Assembly: GCA_900316855.1 (NCBI GenBank)
Contig: ONEK01000002.1
Location: 1-45,787, forward strand
Length of the DNA stretch: 45,787 bases
Reading direction: 5' to 3'
Source: an uncultured Lachnospiraceae bacterium
GTDB taxonomy: Bacteria > Bacillota > Clostridia > Lachnospirales > Lachnospiraceae
Of the stretch, positions 1 to 7,622 are shown one piece after another; the stretch's first letter is position 1; the number at the start of each line of letters is the position of its first letter. A model generated the notes under the pieces. That model ran no database searches. It saw only the letters and a program-made list of their open reading frames with translations, and had not been told where the DNA came from. A program made the position numbers and the translations under genes.

Positions 1-3
1 GGC

Positions 4-91
4 GGGTCCCAAGTCCAAATCGCCTTTCGGGCAAGCCCTTACGAGCTCGCTCTTACGGGCTTGCCCGTTGCCGATTTGGTACTTTTGACCC
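4..91. repeat. Nested palindromic intergenic element, copy 1
   Basis: An imperfect outer inverted repeat (4-22 against 72-91, ending TACTTTTGACCC) encloses a perfect 11-bp inner inverted repeat, CGGGCAAGCCC at 28-38 against GGGCTTGCCCG at 57-67. The right end (80-98) matches 3139-3157 at 18 of 19 bases, and the core GCAAGCCC is also shared with the element at 3090-3150. It lies upstream of the cation transporter gene. No transposase is nearby, so it is best called a miniature palindromic element of unknown origin. Confidence 0.7.
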
Positions 92-111
92 TTATGTCTC
101 GATATTATAAA
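85..111 (+). promoter_or_regulatory. Possible promoter at the edge of palindromic element 1
   Basis: A TTGACC hexamer (85-90), formed by the right end of the palindromic element, is followed after 15 bases by TATAAA (106-111). The spacing is short, so this is a weak call. If real, the element supplies the -35 box of the cation transporter gene. Confidence 0.25.
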
Positions 112-240
112 AGATGCAGGCTGAAAGTGCATCCTTACGCCGGGACGGGAACCGGTATCATAAAAAAATCTGTGCACACCGGAAACAGTGATACAATCAC
201 CTTGTTTTCAGGTGACCAGAATCCTTCCGGAGGAATTGCT

Positions 241-1431
241 ATGGGAACGTTAAAGGAAGCGGAGGCTCTCCTGCAGGAGCAGATGAATGCCGCAGGAGCG
301 GAGCAGGCTGCGCAGAAAGCCGCATCCCGTGACAGCAGGATTGTCAGGGCGAGTGCGATCGGAATTCTTGCCAATGTGGCACTAGCCGCGTTCAAGGCTG
401 TCATCGGCACGATGACCCATTCCATTGCGATCACCCTGGATGCCGTGAACAATCTGTCTGATGCCGGAAGCTCCGTCATTACGATTGCCGGCACGAAGCT
501 TGCGGGAAAGGAACCGGACAAGAAGCATCCCTTCGGGTATGGCCGGGTGGAATACCTGTCCGCAATGCTGATCTCCGTGATCGTGCTGTATGCGGGCATC
601 ACCTCGCTCACGGAATCCGTGAAAAGCATTCTTCATCCGGAGACGCCGGATTATTCGGCTGCCTCTCTTGTCATCATTGCGGCGGCAGTCATCGTAAAAC
701 TGATGCTCGGCACCTATGCCCGCAGGACAGGGGAAAGCACCCACTCGGACTCCCTTGTCAACTCCGGCAGGGATGCGCTTATGGACGCGGTGATTTCCGC
801 ATCCACGCTGCTTGCGGCGGGGATATACCTGATATTTCACGTGTCGCTTGAGGCGTGGCTTGGCGCGGTCATCGCGCTCGTCATTGTGAAATCGGGTGTC
901 GGGATGCTGCGGGAGACGCTCTCGGAGATTCTCGGTGAGCGCGCGGACGCGAAGCTGGCCGTTGCCATTAAGAAAACCGTAACGGGATTTCCGCAGGTGC
1001 GGGGTGCCTATGACCTGATTCTCAACAACTACGGACCGGACAAGTTCAACGGCTCCATTCATATCGATGTACCGGATACCCTGTCCGCAGCAGACCTCGA
1101 TGACCTTCTCCGCAGGATCCAGGTAAAGGTTTACATGGACCATCATGTCGTGCTGACCGCCATAGGAATTTATTCCGTGAACACGCATGATCCGGAGGCC
1201 GCAGCCATGGAACAGCACGTCCGCGGGCTTGTAATGGCAGTCCCTCATGTACTGCAGATGCACGGCTTCTATGTGGACAAGCCGCATCACGTTCTCCGCT
1301 TTGATGTCGTAATCAGCTTTGATTCACCGGACCGTCACGAAACATACCGCCAGGTGGTGAAGCGTGTAAAAGAAGCCTATCCGGATTATCTGATTGCCGG
1401 CGCTCTGGACACGGATTACAGTGAGCTCTGA
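241..1431 (+). CDS. Cation diffusion facilitator family transporter
   Basis: This is a 396-residue CDF-type divalent metal efflux protein of the cytoplasmic membrane, probably exchanging metal for protons. About six membrane helices fill residues 35-220, followed by a cytoplasmic ferredoxin-like C-terminal domain. The helix-2 motif is D67-x3-N71 with D74 nearby, and the helix-5 motif is D178-x3-D182. Neither site contains histidine, which resembles manganese-type rather than zinc-type members; that substrate assignment is inference. The C-terminal region to residue 396 is longer than in minimal members and appears to hold a second cytoplasmic segment. The ATG at 241 was chosen because GGAGG lies 7 bases upstream; the reading frame stays open back to position 61 but without an initiation signal. 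It converges on the downstream minus-strand gene with only 8 bases between the stops. Confidence 0.9.
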   Translation: MGTLKEAEALLQEQMNAAGAEQAAQKAASRDSRIVRASAIGILANVALAAFKAVIGTMTHSIAITLDAVNNLSDAGSSVITIAGTKLAGKEPDKKHPFGYGRVEYLSAMLISVIVLYAGITSLTESVKSILHPETPDYSAASLVIIAAAVIVKLMLGTYARRTGESTHSDSLVNSGRDALMDAVISASTLLAAGIYLIFHVSLEAWLGAVIALVIVKSGVGMLRETLSEILGERADAKLAVAIKKTVTGFPQVRGAYDLILNNYGPDKFNGSIHIDVPDTLSAADLDDLLRRIQVKVYMDHHVVLTAIGIYSVNTHDPEAAAMEQHVRGLVMAVPHVLQMHGFYVDKPHHVLRFDVVISFDSPDRHETYRQVVKRVKEAYPDYLIAGALDTDYSEL

Positions 1432-1439
1432 ACCCTGCG

Positions 1440-3050
1440 TTATCTTGACGTCAGCAGGGTGTGAATATCCGAAACGCCCATGACCGCAGCTGCTTCTGCC
1501 TGCACCTTGGGGCTGTCGACGTTCTGGTACCACGAATAGGAAAGCTTGTGCGAGCCGTTGAGGTTCACCAGGCCGGAAGCCAGGGACAGCTGTACCTCCG
1601 TCGGATCGTCCAGCTGGCGGAAATAAATATAGCCGTCAATGTACTGGTTTGCCTCGCACTGCAGATAGCCGTATACCATGGAAGCCGCCTGCAGGCTCTC
1701 TCCCTGCAGGGACGAATAGCCCACCTCACTGATGAAGACGCTCCGGACCTCACCCGCGGGATTAAGGTAAGCCTTTGTACACATCAGATCCGTTACAATC
1801 TCAATGTTGCGCATGGTGATGAAAGCGGAATTCTGCGAGTGTACTGCTTTCGGGCTGTAAGCCCAGACTTTCGGGTCATAAATCTGCACATTGTAGGGAT
1901 GAACAGCGAGATCCCAGCCGTAGTTGCCCTCCGAGACAGCGTAATCGTTGAATTTCTGCAGGAAGGTTCTGCCGGGGTAATGACGGCCGGGGAAATCTGT
2001 CCCGGCCCATTCCCGGTCCAGGGAGATATAGACGCGTGCGTTCGCGTTGACGGATTTGACCGCGTTGTAGCAGATCCGGACGGATTTCTCATATTCCTGC
2101 ACCTGCCGGTCAATGCCGGCGGAAGCTGTCATGTAATGCCACTCCAGTCTTGCATTGGCCTCATTTCCGACAACCCAGTTGTCTACCGTGCCATATTGCC
2201 CGCCGCTGTAGCGTGTCGCGAAGAAGGATGCCACGGCCGCCAGACGTTCCACCCCGGAGCGCTCCGCCGTGTTGAAGGCATAGTAATCCGCACCGCGGTA
2301 ATCGCGTGAAAGCGGATGGAGCAGACTTGTGTCATCCGTCAGATTATTGAGGAAAACCAGGGTGACCTGGATGTTCTGTCCGTTCATCAGCGGGACGAGG
2401 TGGTCGTACTGGCCGACAATGGCCCGGCTGAACGTGTAGGTTTTTCCATTGTACTCATAGGTAATTCCCGTACCGGCGAAAACATTGCCGATCGGAACAT
2501 TATAGGTGATCTGCCGGATTCCCAGCTCGGCGAGTCCGGACGTGGACAGGAGCTCAGCTGCGGGCAGGATCCCCTTCTTGCCAAGGTCATGGCGCGCAAA
2601 TGTGTGCTGTGCGAGTGCCTCCGGATTGGTGATATAGCGTGCGTCGCTCGCCACCGTCCATTTGCCGCCCTTTTTCACGAATACCGCAAATCTTTTATAC
2701 AGGTTGGAATCAGCAGTGCCCTGATTGAGCGGGAATGTGAATACTGCCGTTTCGGAAGCGGGGGCGGACGCAACCTCCAGCCCGCGTCTGCCGTTTTCAT
2801 AGGGCAGCTGAGCGAAAAGGTGATAGATTCCGTCATCGGTTTCCGTAAGGCCCTGAGTGGAAACGACGACGCTGTCACCGCTGATGGAGGCGTCGGCGAC
2901 ATGGACCGCGGCGGCAGCAGAAACGGGAAGCGGCAGTGCCATCATTGCCGCAAGCAGCCAGAGCGCTGCGGGGATCAGCAGACAGGAAATCATCCTGATT
3001 TTCAGTCTGACGGTGTTTCCGTAAAGGCGGCTGGATGGGAAAGGCTTCAT
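1440..3050 (-). CDS. Secreted DUF5722-type putative glycoside hydrolase
   Basis: A 536-residue exported protein resembling the DUF5722 family, which is common in gut Clostridia and has no established activity. A basic N-terminus and a hydrophobic stretch ending PLPVSAAA form a signal peptide. A beta-rich region of about 100 residues precedes what looks like a TIM-barrel catalytic domain. Two glutamates stand out, E297 in VDNWVVGNEANAR and E442 in VFISEVGYSS. Their 145-residue spacing and the Asn-Glu context are what one expects of the acid/base and nucleophile of clan-A glycosidases, so a hydrolase is inferred. The paralog at 3267-4952 keeps both residues. The start at 3050 is preferred over 3071 because a G-rich sequence lies about 8 bases before it; the alternative adds seven residues. 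It is a single-gene transcription unit divergent from its paralog. Confidence 0.82.
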   Translation of the reverse strand: MKPFPSSRLYGNTVRLKIRMISCLLIPAALWLLAAMMALPLPVSAAAAVHVADASISGDSVVVSTQGLTETDDGIYHLFAQLPYENGRRGLEVASAPASETAVFTFPLNQGTADSNLYKRFAVFVKKGGKWTVASDARYITNPEALAQHTFARHDLGKKGILPAAELLSTSGLAELGIRQITYNVPIGNVFAGTGITYEYNGKTYTFSRAIVGQYDHLVPLMNGQNIQVTLVFLNNLTDDTSLLHPLSRDYRGADYYAFNTAERSGVERLAAVASFFATRYSGGQYGTVDNWVVGNEANARLEWHYMTASAGIDRQVQEYEKSVRICYNAVKSVNANARVYISLDREWAGTDFPGRHYPGRTFLQKFNDYAVSEGNYGWDLAVHPYNVQIYDPKVWAYSPKAVHSQNSAFITMRNIEIVTDLMCTKAYLNPAGEVRSVFISEVGYSSLQGESLQAASMVYGYLQCEANQYIDGYIYFRQLDDPTEVQLSLASGLVNLNGSHKLSYSWYQNVDSPKVQAEAAAVMGVSDIHTLLTSR

Positions 3051-3089
3051 GTGCGGTACCCCCGTGGGCATTATTTTACGATGATGCCG

Positions 3090-3150
3090 GGGTCAAAAGT
3101 ATCAACTCGCTTTTCGAGCAAGCCCGAAAGCGAGTTGATACTTTTGACCC
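3090..3150. repeat. Perfect 24-bp inverted repeat between divergent DUF5722 genes
   Basis: The left arm 3090-3113 and the right arm 3127-3150 are exact reverse complements of 24 bases, separated by 13 bases (3114-3126). The ends read GGGTCAAAAGTA and TACTTTTGACCC. The loop carries GCAAGCCC as in the element at 4-91. The repeat sits in the shared 5' region of two divergent genes and has no T-tract, so it is not a simple terminator. Confidence 0.85.
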
Positions 3151-3159
3151 GTATGTCAT

Positions 3160-3190
3160 TTTACAATGAAATCTCCGGTCATGGTATACT
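3160..3190 (+). promoter_or_regulatory. Promoter of the DUF5722-thioesterase operon
   Basis: TTTACA at 3160-3165 and TATACT at 3185-3190 are separated by 19 bases. The spacing is slightly long, but the -10 box is good. Predicted transcription start is near 3197, about 70 bases before the start codon. Confidence 0.5.
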
Positions 3191-3233
3191 AGGTTCGGCA
3201 TACTGCCGGGGAACAGATCATGGATAAAGGATA

Positions 3234-3255
3234 GCTGCCTGCTGACACAGGCAGC
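3234..3255 (+). repeat. Pre-Shine-Dalgarno hairpin, CTGCTGAC family, copy A
   Basis: GCTGCCTG (3234-3241) pairs with CAGGCAGC (3248-3255) across a CTGACA loop. The GGAGG ribosome binding site (3257-3261) starts two bases after the stem. Similar hairpins occur before the second sugar permease gene, proS and ftsH. Confidence 0.7.
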
Positions 3256-3266
3256 CGGAGGGTAAA

Positions 3267-4952
3267 ATGCAGAGGAATATCAAACGGCTGGCGTTTCCGG
3301 TTCTGACGGCGGTTCTTGCGGCGATGATCGCGGGACTCTTTTGGCCGGATGCGCCGGTTCTGGCGAAGACAAAAACAAAGACGAAGGCAAAGACACAGAC
3401 CGCTGCGGCTGTCGGCAGGCCGGTCACCATCCGGGCCGTGCAGGTTTCCGGAAGCAGCGTCACGGCAGCGCTTGCGGCATCGCCGGTTCCCGCCAGTGAT
3501 GACGGGAAGCTGTACTTTTTTGCGGATGAGGTCTACGAGGACGGTCCCGTCGGGGAGCTTGTCGCCAGCACGGCGCTCTCCGGCAGCATGAATGTGACTT
3601 TCCCCCTGAATCTCAACACGCCTTCCTCAAACCTTGCGAGGAAATTTCTGGCGGCGGTAAAGAGCGGCGGAAGATTTGTCCAGGTTTCGGACGAGCACTA
3701 TATCACGAACCCGGAAGCGGTGGCTACGTTTGCGGCGCCCAGAAGGGACAACGGGATCAAGGGAATCCTGCCGGATCCCGCACAGATTGAGAGCGGGGAG
3801 CTCGAGGACCTGGGCATCAAACAGATTTCCTACAATATCTATCTCGGGGATATCGTCGGAGCGTCCACAGATCCGGGCCTTCCCACAACCTGGTTTTCGT
3901 ATGACGGGGTGAATTACCCCTTTAACACAGACAAGCTCAGGGGCTACGACGACTATCTGTCCCGTTACACACAGCTGGGATTTCAGATTACGCTGAACAT
4001 CCTGAATAACAAAACGGCCGCCGGCGCGGATCTTATTCACCCGCTGGCACGGGATTCCCACGTCTGCCCGGGTTATGCGTTCAATACGGCGGAGCCTTAT
4101 GGGACGAAGCATCTCAAGGCCATCGCCGCGTTTCTCGGCATGCGCTACAACGGCTCATCCGGATACGGCCAGGTTGACAACTGGATCATCGGAAATGAGG
4201 TGAATGCCAGGACGGAATGGTATTACATGTCCACCGATAACCTGGATACGAATGTCAACGCCTACAATAAGGCATTCCGCATTTTCTACAATGAGATCCG
4301 GTCCGTCAACGGTTCTGCCATGATCTATAACTCCATCGATCAGGAGTGGGGGCGCAAGTCCAATCCCGGATGTTTCCTTTCGAAAGAATATCTGGACAGG
4401 TTCAACTATTACATGCTGCGGGAGGGTAACATTGACTGGGGTCTGTCGTTCCATCCCTATGACTCTCCGCTGTACGATCCTTACGCGTGGAACGGGTATA
4501 CCGTCTGGGTGCATACGGACCTGGCAACGCCCTACATCACCATGCAGAACCTGTTTGTCCTGACGGATTACATGCAGCGTCCCGAATTCCTGAATCCCTA
4601 CGGGCAGGTCCGCAGTATTTCCCTTTCGGAGATCGGCTTTACGTCCTATGACGGCGAGGAACTTCAGGCGGCATCCATTGCGTACGGTTACCTGCAGGCG
4701 CTGGCGAATCCTTATGTGGATTCGTTCATCTACTACCGGCAGACTGACTCCGCCCATGAGATCGAGAGCAGAATTGCACAGGGTCTTGAAACGGAATCCG
4801 GTGCGCACAAGATGGCGTATGAGTTCTACAAGAATATTGACGGACCTGACGCGGCGGCTTACAAGGCGGAGGCGTCCCGGATCATGGGAGTGAACATCGA
4901 TTCTCTCATCGGCTCCAGGACTCCCATGACACGCGCAGGACGCGGATGGTAA
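3267..4952 (+). CDS. Secreted DUF5722-type putative glycoside hydrolase, second paralog
   Basis: A 561-residue paralog of the minus-strand protein next door, clearly similar along most of its length. It has a signal peptide (about residues 1-33) followed by a Lys/Thr-rich stretch, a beta-type N-terminal domain and a probable TIM-barrel domain. The likely catalytic pair is E311 in NWIIGNEVNA and E455 in ISLSEIGFTS. Other conserved segments include FHPYDSPLYDP and the VDSFIYYRQTD strand near the end. The substrate is unknown; a secreted carbohydrate-active enzyme is inferred. The ATG follows GGAGG by 5 bases. It is the first gene of an operon with the acyl-ACP thioesterase 23 bases downstream, an unusual companion for a secreted hydrolase. 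Confidence 0.85.
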   Translation: MQRNIKRLAFPVLTAVLAAMIAGLFWPDAPVLAKTKTKTKAKTQTAAAVGRPVTIRAVQVSGSSVTAALAASPVPASDDGKLYFFADEVYEDGPVGELVASTALSGSMNVTFPLNLNTPSSNLARKFLAAVKSGGRFVQVSDEHYITNPEAVATFAAPRRDNGIKGILPDPAQIESGELEDLGIKQISYNIYLGDIVGASTDPGLPTTWFSYDGVNYPFNTDKLRGYDDYLSRYTQLGFQITLNILNNKTAAGADLIHPLARDSHVCPGYAFNTAEPYGTKHLKAIAAFLGMRYNGSSGYGQVDNWIIGNEVNARTEWYYMSTDNLDTNVNAYNKAFRIFYNEIRSVNGSAMIYNSIDQEWGRKSNPGCFLSKEYLDRFNYYMLREGNIDWGLSFHPYDSPLYDPYAWNGYTVWVHTDLATPYITMQNLFVLTDYMQRPEFLNPYGQVRSISLSEIGFTSYDGEELQAASIAYGYLQALANPYVDSFIYYRQTDSAHEIESRIAQGLETESGAHKMAYEFYKNIDGPDAAAYKAEASRIMGVNIDSLIGSRTPMTRAGRGW

Positions 4953-4975
4953 CAGTACGCAGACCGGAGTGAACT

Positions 4976-5701
4976 ATGTATACATTTGACAGCAGGGTCC
5001 GATATTCGGAGACAACCCCGGACGGATTTCTGAGGATGGAATCCCTGATTGATTACCTGCAGGACTGTTCCACCTTTCAGTCCGAGGATCTGGGGATCGG
5101 CATCGGGTATATGAAGGAAAGGCACATTGCCTGGGTAGTCAATTTCTGGCAGATTGACGTGCTCCGTCTTCCCCGCCTCGGGGAACGGATCGTGACCGGC
5201 ACGTCCCCTTACGAGCTGAGGGGCTTCCTCGGTATGCGCAATTTCATGGTGGAGACAGAAAGCGGTGAACGGCTTGTGAACGCCAACTCAGTCTGGTCTC
5301 TCCTGAACCTGGACCGGATGGCTCCGGAGCGTGTGACGAAGGAAATGCAGGAGGGCTATGAGCTGTTTCCTAAATTTTCCATGGAGTACCTGCCGCGCAA
5401 GATTGCAATGCCGGAGAACATGACGCCGCACGAGTCCGTGGAGGTCACGCCGCAGATGCTGGATTCAAACTACCATGTCAACAATGCGAGATATGTCGGT
5501 CTGGGGATGGAATTTGTTCCGGAAGGCAAAACCATACGGCGCCTGTGTGTGGAATACAGAAAGCAGGCGCTTGAGGGCGACAGGATCCTTCCCTGTACGG
5601 CCGCTTCGGAATCGTGCGTCACGGTCAGTCTGGAGAACGGGGAGCACATCCCTTATGCCGTCCTGACATTTGATTATGACAAGGAATCAACAACATGCTG
5701 A
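4976..5701 (+). CDS. Acyl-ACP thioesterase
   Basis: A 241-residue member of the bacterial FAT-type acyl-ACP thioesterases, which release free fatty acids from acyl carrier protein in the cytoplasm. It should form two hotdog folds, roughly residues 1-130 and 145-240. The diagnostic motif in the second half is DSNYHVNNARYV, with N165 and H167 as the expected catalytic pair. The N-terminal half has the family pattern RYSETTPDG and SLIDYLQDCSTFQSEDLG. The length is normal for the bacterial family. The ATG is preceded by GGAGT. It overlaps the next gene by 7 bases, so translation is probably coupled. A role in lipid remodelling or acyl-chain supply is likely; chain-length preference cannot be read from the sequence. 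Confidence 0.92.
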   Translation: MYTFDSRVRYSETTPDGFLRMESLIDYLQDCSTFQSEDLGIGIGYMKERHIAWVVNFWQIDVLRLPRLGERIVTGTSPYELRGFLGMRNFMVETESGERLVNANSVWSLLNLDRMAPERVTKEMQEGYELFPKFSMEYLPRKIAMPENMTPHESVEVTPQMLDSNYHVNNARYVGLGMEFVPEGKTIRRLCVEYRKQALEGDRILPCTAASESCVTVSLENGEHIPYAVLTFDYDKESTTC

Positions 5702-6546
5702 AACTGGGCGAACAGCAGACGCTGATCATTGAAAAAACCGTCCCGATGGGCGTGTATTTAATCGAAGCCGCGGGGGATACGGAACATGTCCTGCTCCCGC
5801 GCAAACAGGTGCCGGAAGGCGCGGCAGCAGGCAGCAGGGTTTCCGTTTTCCTGTATAAGGATTCAGAAGACCGTATGATCGCAACCTGCAGACAGCCCGC
5901 CCTGACACTTCATCAGGTCGGACTGCTCAGAGTGCGGGAAGTTGGAAGAATCGGTGCGTTCCTTGACTGGGGACTCGACAAGGATCTCCTCCTGCCGTTT
6001 CATGAGCAGCCGAAGGAACGGGTGCAGAAGGGGCAGGACGTTCTCGCAGCAGTCTATATTGATAAGAGCGGACGCCTTTGCGCGACCATGAATGTTTATC
6101 CTTACCTCGAAACAGACAGCCCTTATCACAAGGGTGACGAGGTTCATGGCATGGTGTACCAGACCTCGGATAATTTCGGAACCTTTGTGGCGGTGGACAA
6201 TCGTTATTCTGCGCTGATTTCCCGGAAGGAGCTGGTACGGGATCTGAGGATCGGAGAGAAAATCCGCGCACGTGTTATCAGCGTGCGGCCGGACGGGAAG
6301 CTGAATCTTGCGATCCGTAACAACGCTGCGGCACAGATGGAACCGGATGCCGCGATCATTGTGGAAGCCCTCCGCGCGAATGGTGGAGTTCTTGATTTTA
6401 CGGACAAGGCGGATCCCGGCCTGATTCGCGACCGGATGCACATGTCCAAGAACGAATTCAAGCGTGCGGCCGGTCATCTGCTGAAGGAGGGCAGGATCGA
6501 AATCGGCGATGACAGGATCCGCCTTGTCGGGGACAGGAACGAATGA
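5695..6546 (+). CDS. cvfB: CvfB-like S1 domain RNA-binding protein
   Basis: A 283-residue protein of the CvfB/YitL family: cytoplasmic RNA-binding proteins with several S1-like OB folds and a C-terminal winged helix. The visible domains are an N-terminal S1-like fold (5-65), a second S1 fold (70-135, with VGRIGAFLDWGLDKDLLLPFHEQ), a third (145-205, with GTFVAVDNRYSALI) and a winged helix (about 215-283, with MSKNEFKRAAGHLLKEGRIE). In Staphylococcus aureus the homolog affects virulence factor expression; here only RNA binding is inferred. Its start overlaps the stop of the thioesterase gene and its end overlaps the CPBP protease start by 4 bases, so the three genes form one translationally coupled unit. 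Confidence 0.88.
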   Translation: MLKLGEQQTLIIEKTVPMGVYLIEAAGDTEHVLLPRKQVPEGAAAGSRVSVFLYKDSEDRMIATCRQPALTLHQVGLLRVREVGRIGAFLDWGLDKDLLLPFHEQPKERVQKGQDVLAAVYIDKSGRLCATMNVYPYLETDSPYHKGDEVHGMVYQTSDNFGTFVAVDNRYSALISRKELVRDLRIGEKIRARVISVRPDGKLNLAIRNNAAAQMEPDAAIIVEALRANGGVLDFTDKADPGLIRDRMHMSKNEFKRAAGHLLKEGRIEIGDDRIRLVGDRNE

Positions 6547-7466
6547 GCCCGAAAAAAGCGGGCGGTCTGTTTTTCCTCATTATTGTCCTGCATCTTGCCG
6601 CGGAGCTGCTCCTTGGGGCTGCGTCAGAACGGAATCCGGCTGTTCTGGATCTCGTTCCGTCCACTCTGATCAGTGAGGGCCTGATTCTGTGGCCTATGCT
6701 GATTTTTGCGCTGCTTACACCGGCTGATTTCTCACAGATGCTTCCCATGCGCGGCATTGGACACGGCAATATCGTCCGTGCCGTACTGCTCGTCGTCTGT
6801 GCGTATCCTTCCATTCTGCTGGCCAACAGCCTCTCCATGCTTTTTGTCGACAATACCGTGGAGCAGATGTCAGGAGAGATACTCCGTACTCCTTTTCCGG
6901 TGACCCTCATTCTTATCGGTATATTCGGACCTGTCTGTGAGGAACTGGTATTCCGCGGATACCTGTTCCGCTCGTTCCGGTCGGCAGGCAGTGTCTGTAC
7001 ATCTGTACTGCTGTCCGCCTTTCTGTTCGGCCTGATGCATCTTAACCTGAATCAGGCAATGTATGCCTTTGCTATGGGCATTTTTCTCGCCCTGGCGGCA
7101 GATGCCTGCGGGAGCCTTTGCCCTGCCATTCTGATGCACATCCTCTTCAACTCGTTTGAGGTCTGCCTTCTGTATCTTACGGCTTCAGCGGATACTTCCG
7201 GCCTGACAGGCGCCCTTACGGAGGCGGACAGCGGAGCCATGACCATGCAGGATTTTGCAATGACTGCTGTTTTTGCGGCAGCAGGTATTGCGGGAGCTGT
7301 TTTCCTGATCCGCGGCATGAAACGGTCCACCGGAAGACGTACGGCAGTGCAGAAACCGGATGCCGGTATTACAGCTGTCTCTGCTGACAGGCCGGCTCCT
7401 TCCTTCTTGTTAATTCTGGGCATAATTATTTCCATTATTACGATTATTTTTATCGAAATCTCCTAA
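6543..7466 (+). CDS. CPBP family intramembrane metalloprotease
   Basis: A 307-residue polytopic membrane protein with about eight hydrophobic helices, belonging to the CPBP (Abi/CAAX protease-like) family of intramembrane glutamic or metal-dependent peptidases. The three family motifs are present: EELVFRGYLF with E133, E134 and R138; FGLMHLNL with H166; and HILFNSF with H199 and N203. The C-terminal 60 residues include a Lys/Arg-rich stretch and a final hydrophobic helix. The natural substrate is unknown; family members process prenylated proteins, peptides or bacteriocin-related precursors. It is the last gene of the operon and overlaps cvfB by ATGA. I see no clear terminator after it. Confidence 0.88.
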   Translation: MSPKKAGGLFFLIIVLHLAAELLLGAASERNPAVLDLVPSTLISEGLILWPMLIFALLTPADFSQMLPMRGIGHGNIVRAVLLVVCAYPSILLANSLSMLFVDNTVEQMSGEILRTPFPVTLILIGIFGPVCEELVFRGYLFRSFRSAGSVCTSVLLSAFLFGLMHLNLNQAMYAFAMGIFLALAADACGSLCPAILMHILFNSFEVCLLYLTASADTSGLTGALTEADSGAMTMQDFAMTAVFAAAGIAGAVFLIRGMKRSTGRRTAVQKPDAGITAVSADRPAPSFLLILGIIISIITIIFIEIS

Positions 7467-7535
7467 GCCATCAGCAATATTACACAAATTAATTCCCTTG
7501 TTTTTATGGATTTTTTCGTAATGGTGCATTAGAAT

Positions 7536-7582
7536 GAAAATCGGTACTTTCCGCGGAAGCGAGGGAGCTTGCGCGGATTTTC
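7536..7582. repeat. Nested inverted repeat upstream of the CdaR-type regulator
   Basis: GAAAATC (7536-7542) pairs with GATTTTC (7576-7582) and encloses CCGCG-g-AAGC (7551-7560) against GCTT-g-CGCGG (7567-7576). No T-tract follows. It contains GGTACTTT, also found at the right end of the element at 4-91, but the relationship is uncertain. It lies in the 156-base gap between the CPBP gene and the regulator. Confidence 0.45.
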
Positions 7583-7622
7583 GGGCTGCCTTGGGGAAGG
7601 TTCGCAAATAAGGAGTGGGGGC

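Noticed and set aside
1433..1459. Shared bidirectional terminator between the converging cation transporter and DUF5722 genes
   Set aside because: CCCTGC and GCAGGG can pair, but the stem is 6 bp with a long loop and no T-tract on either strand.
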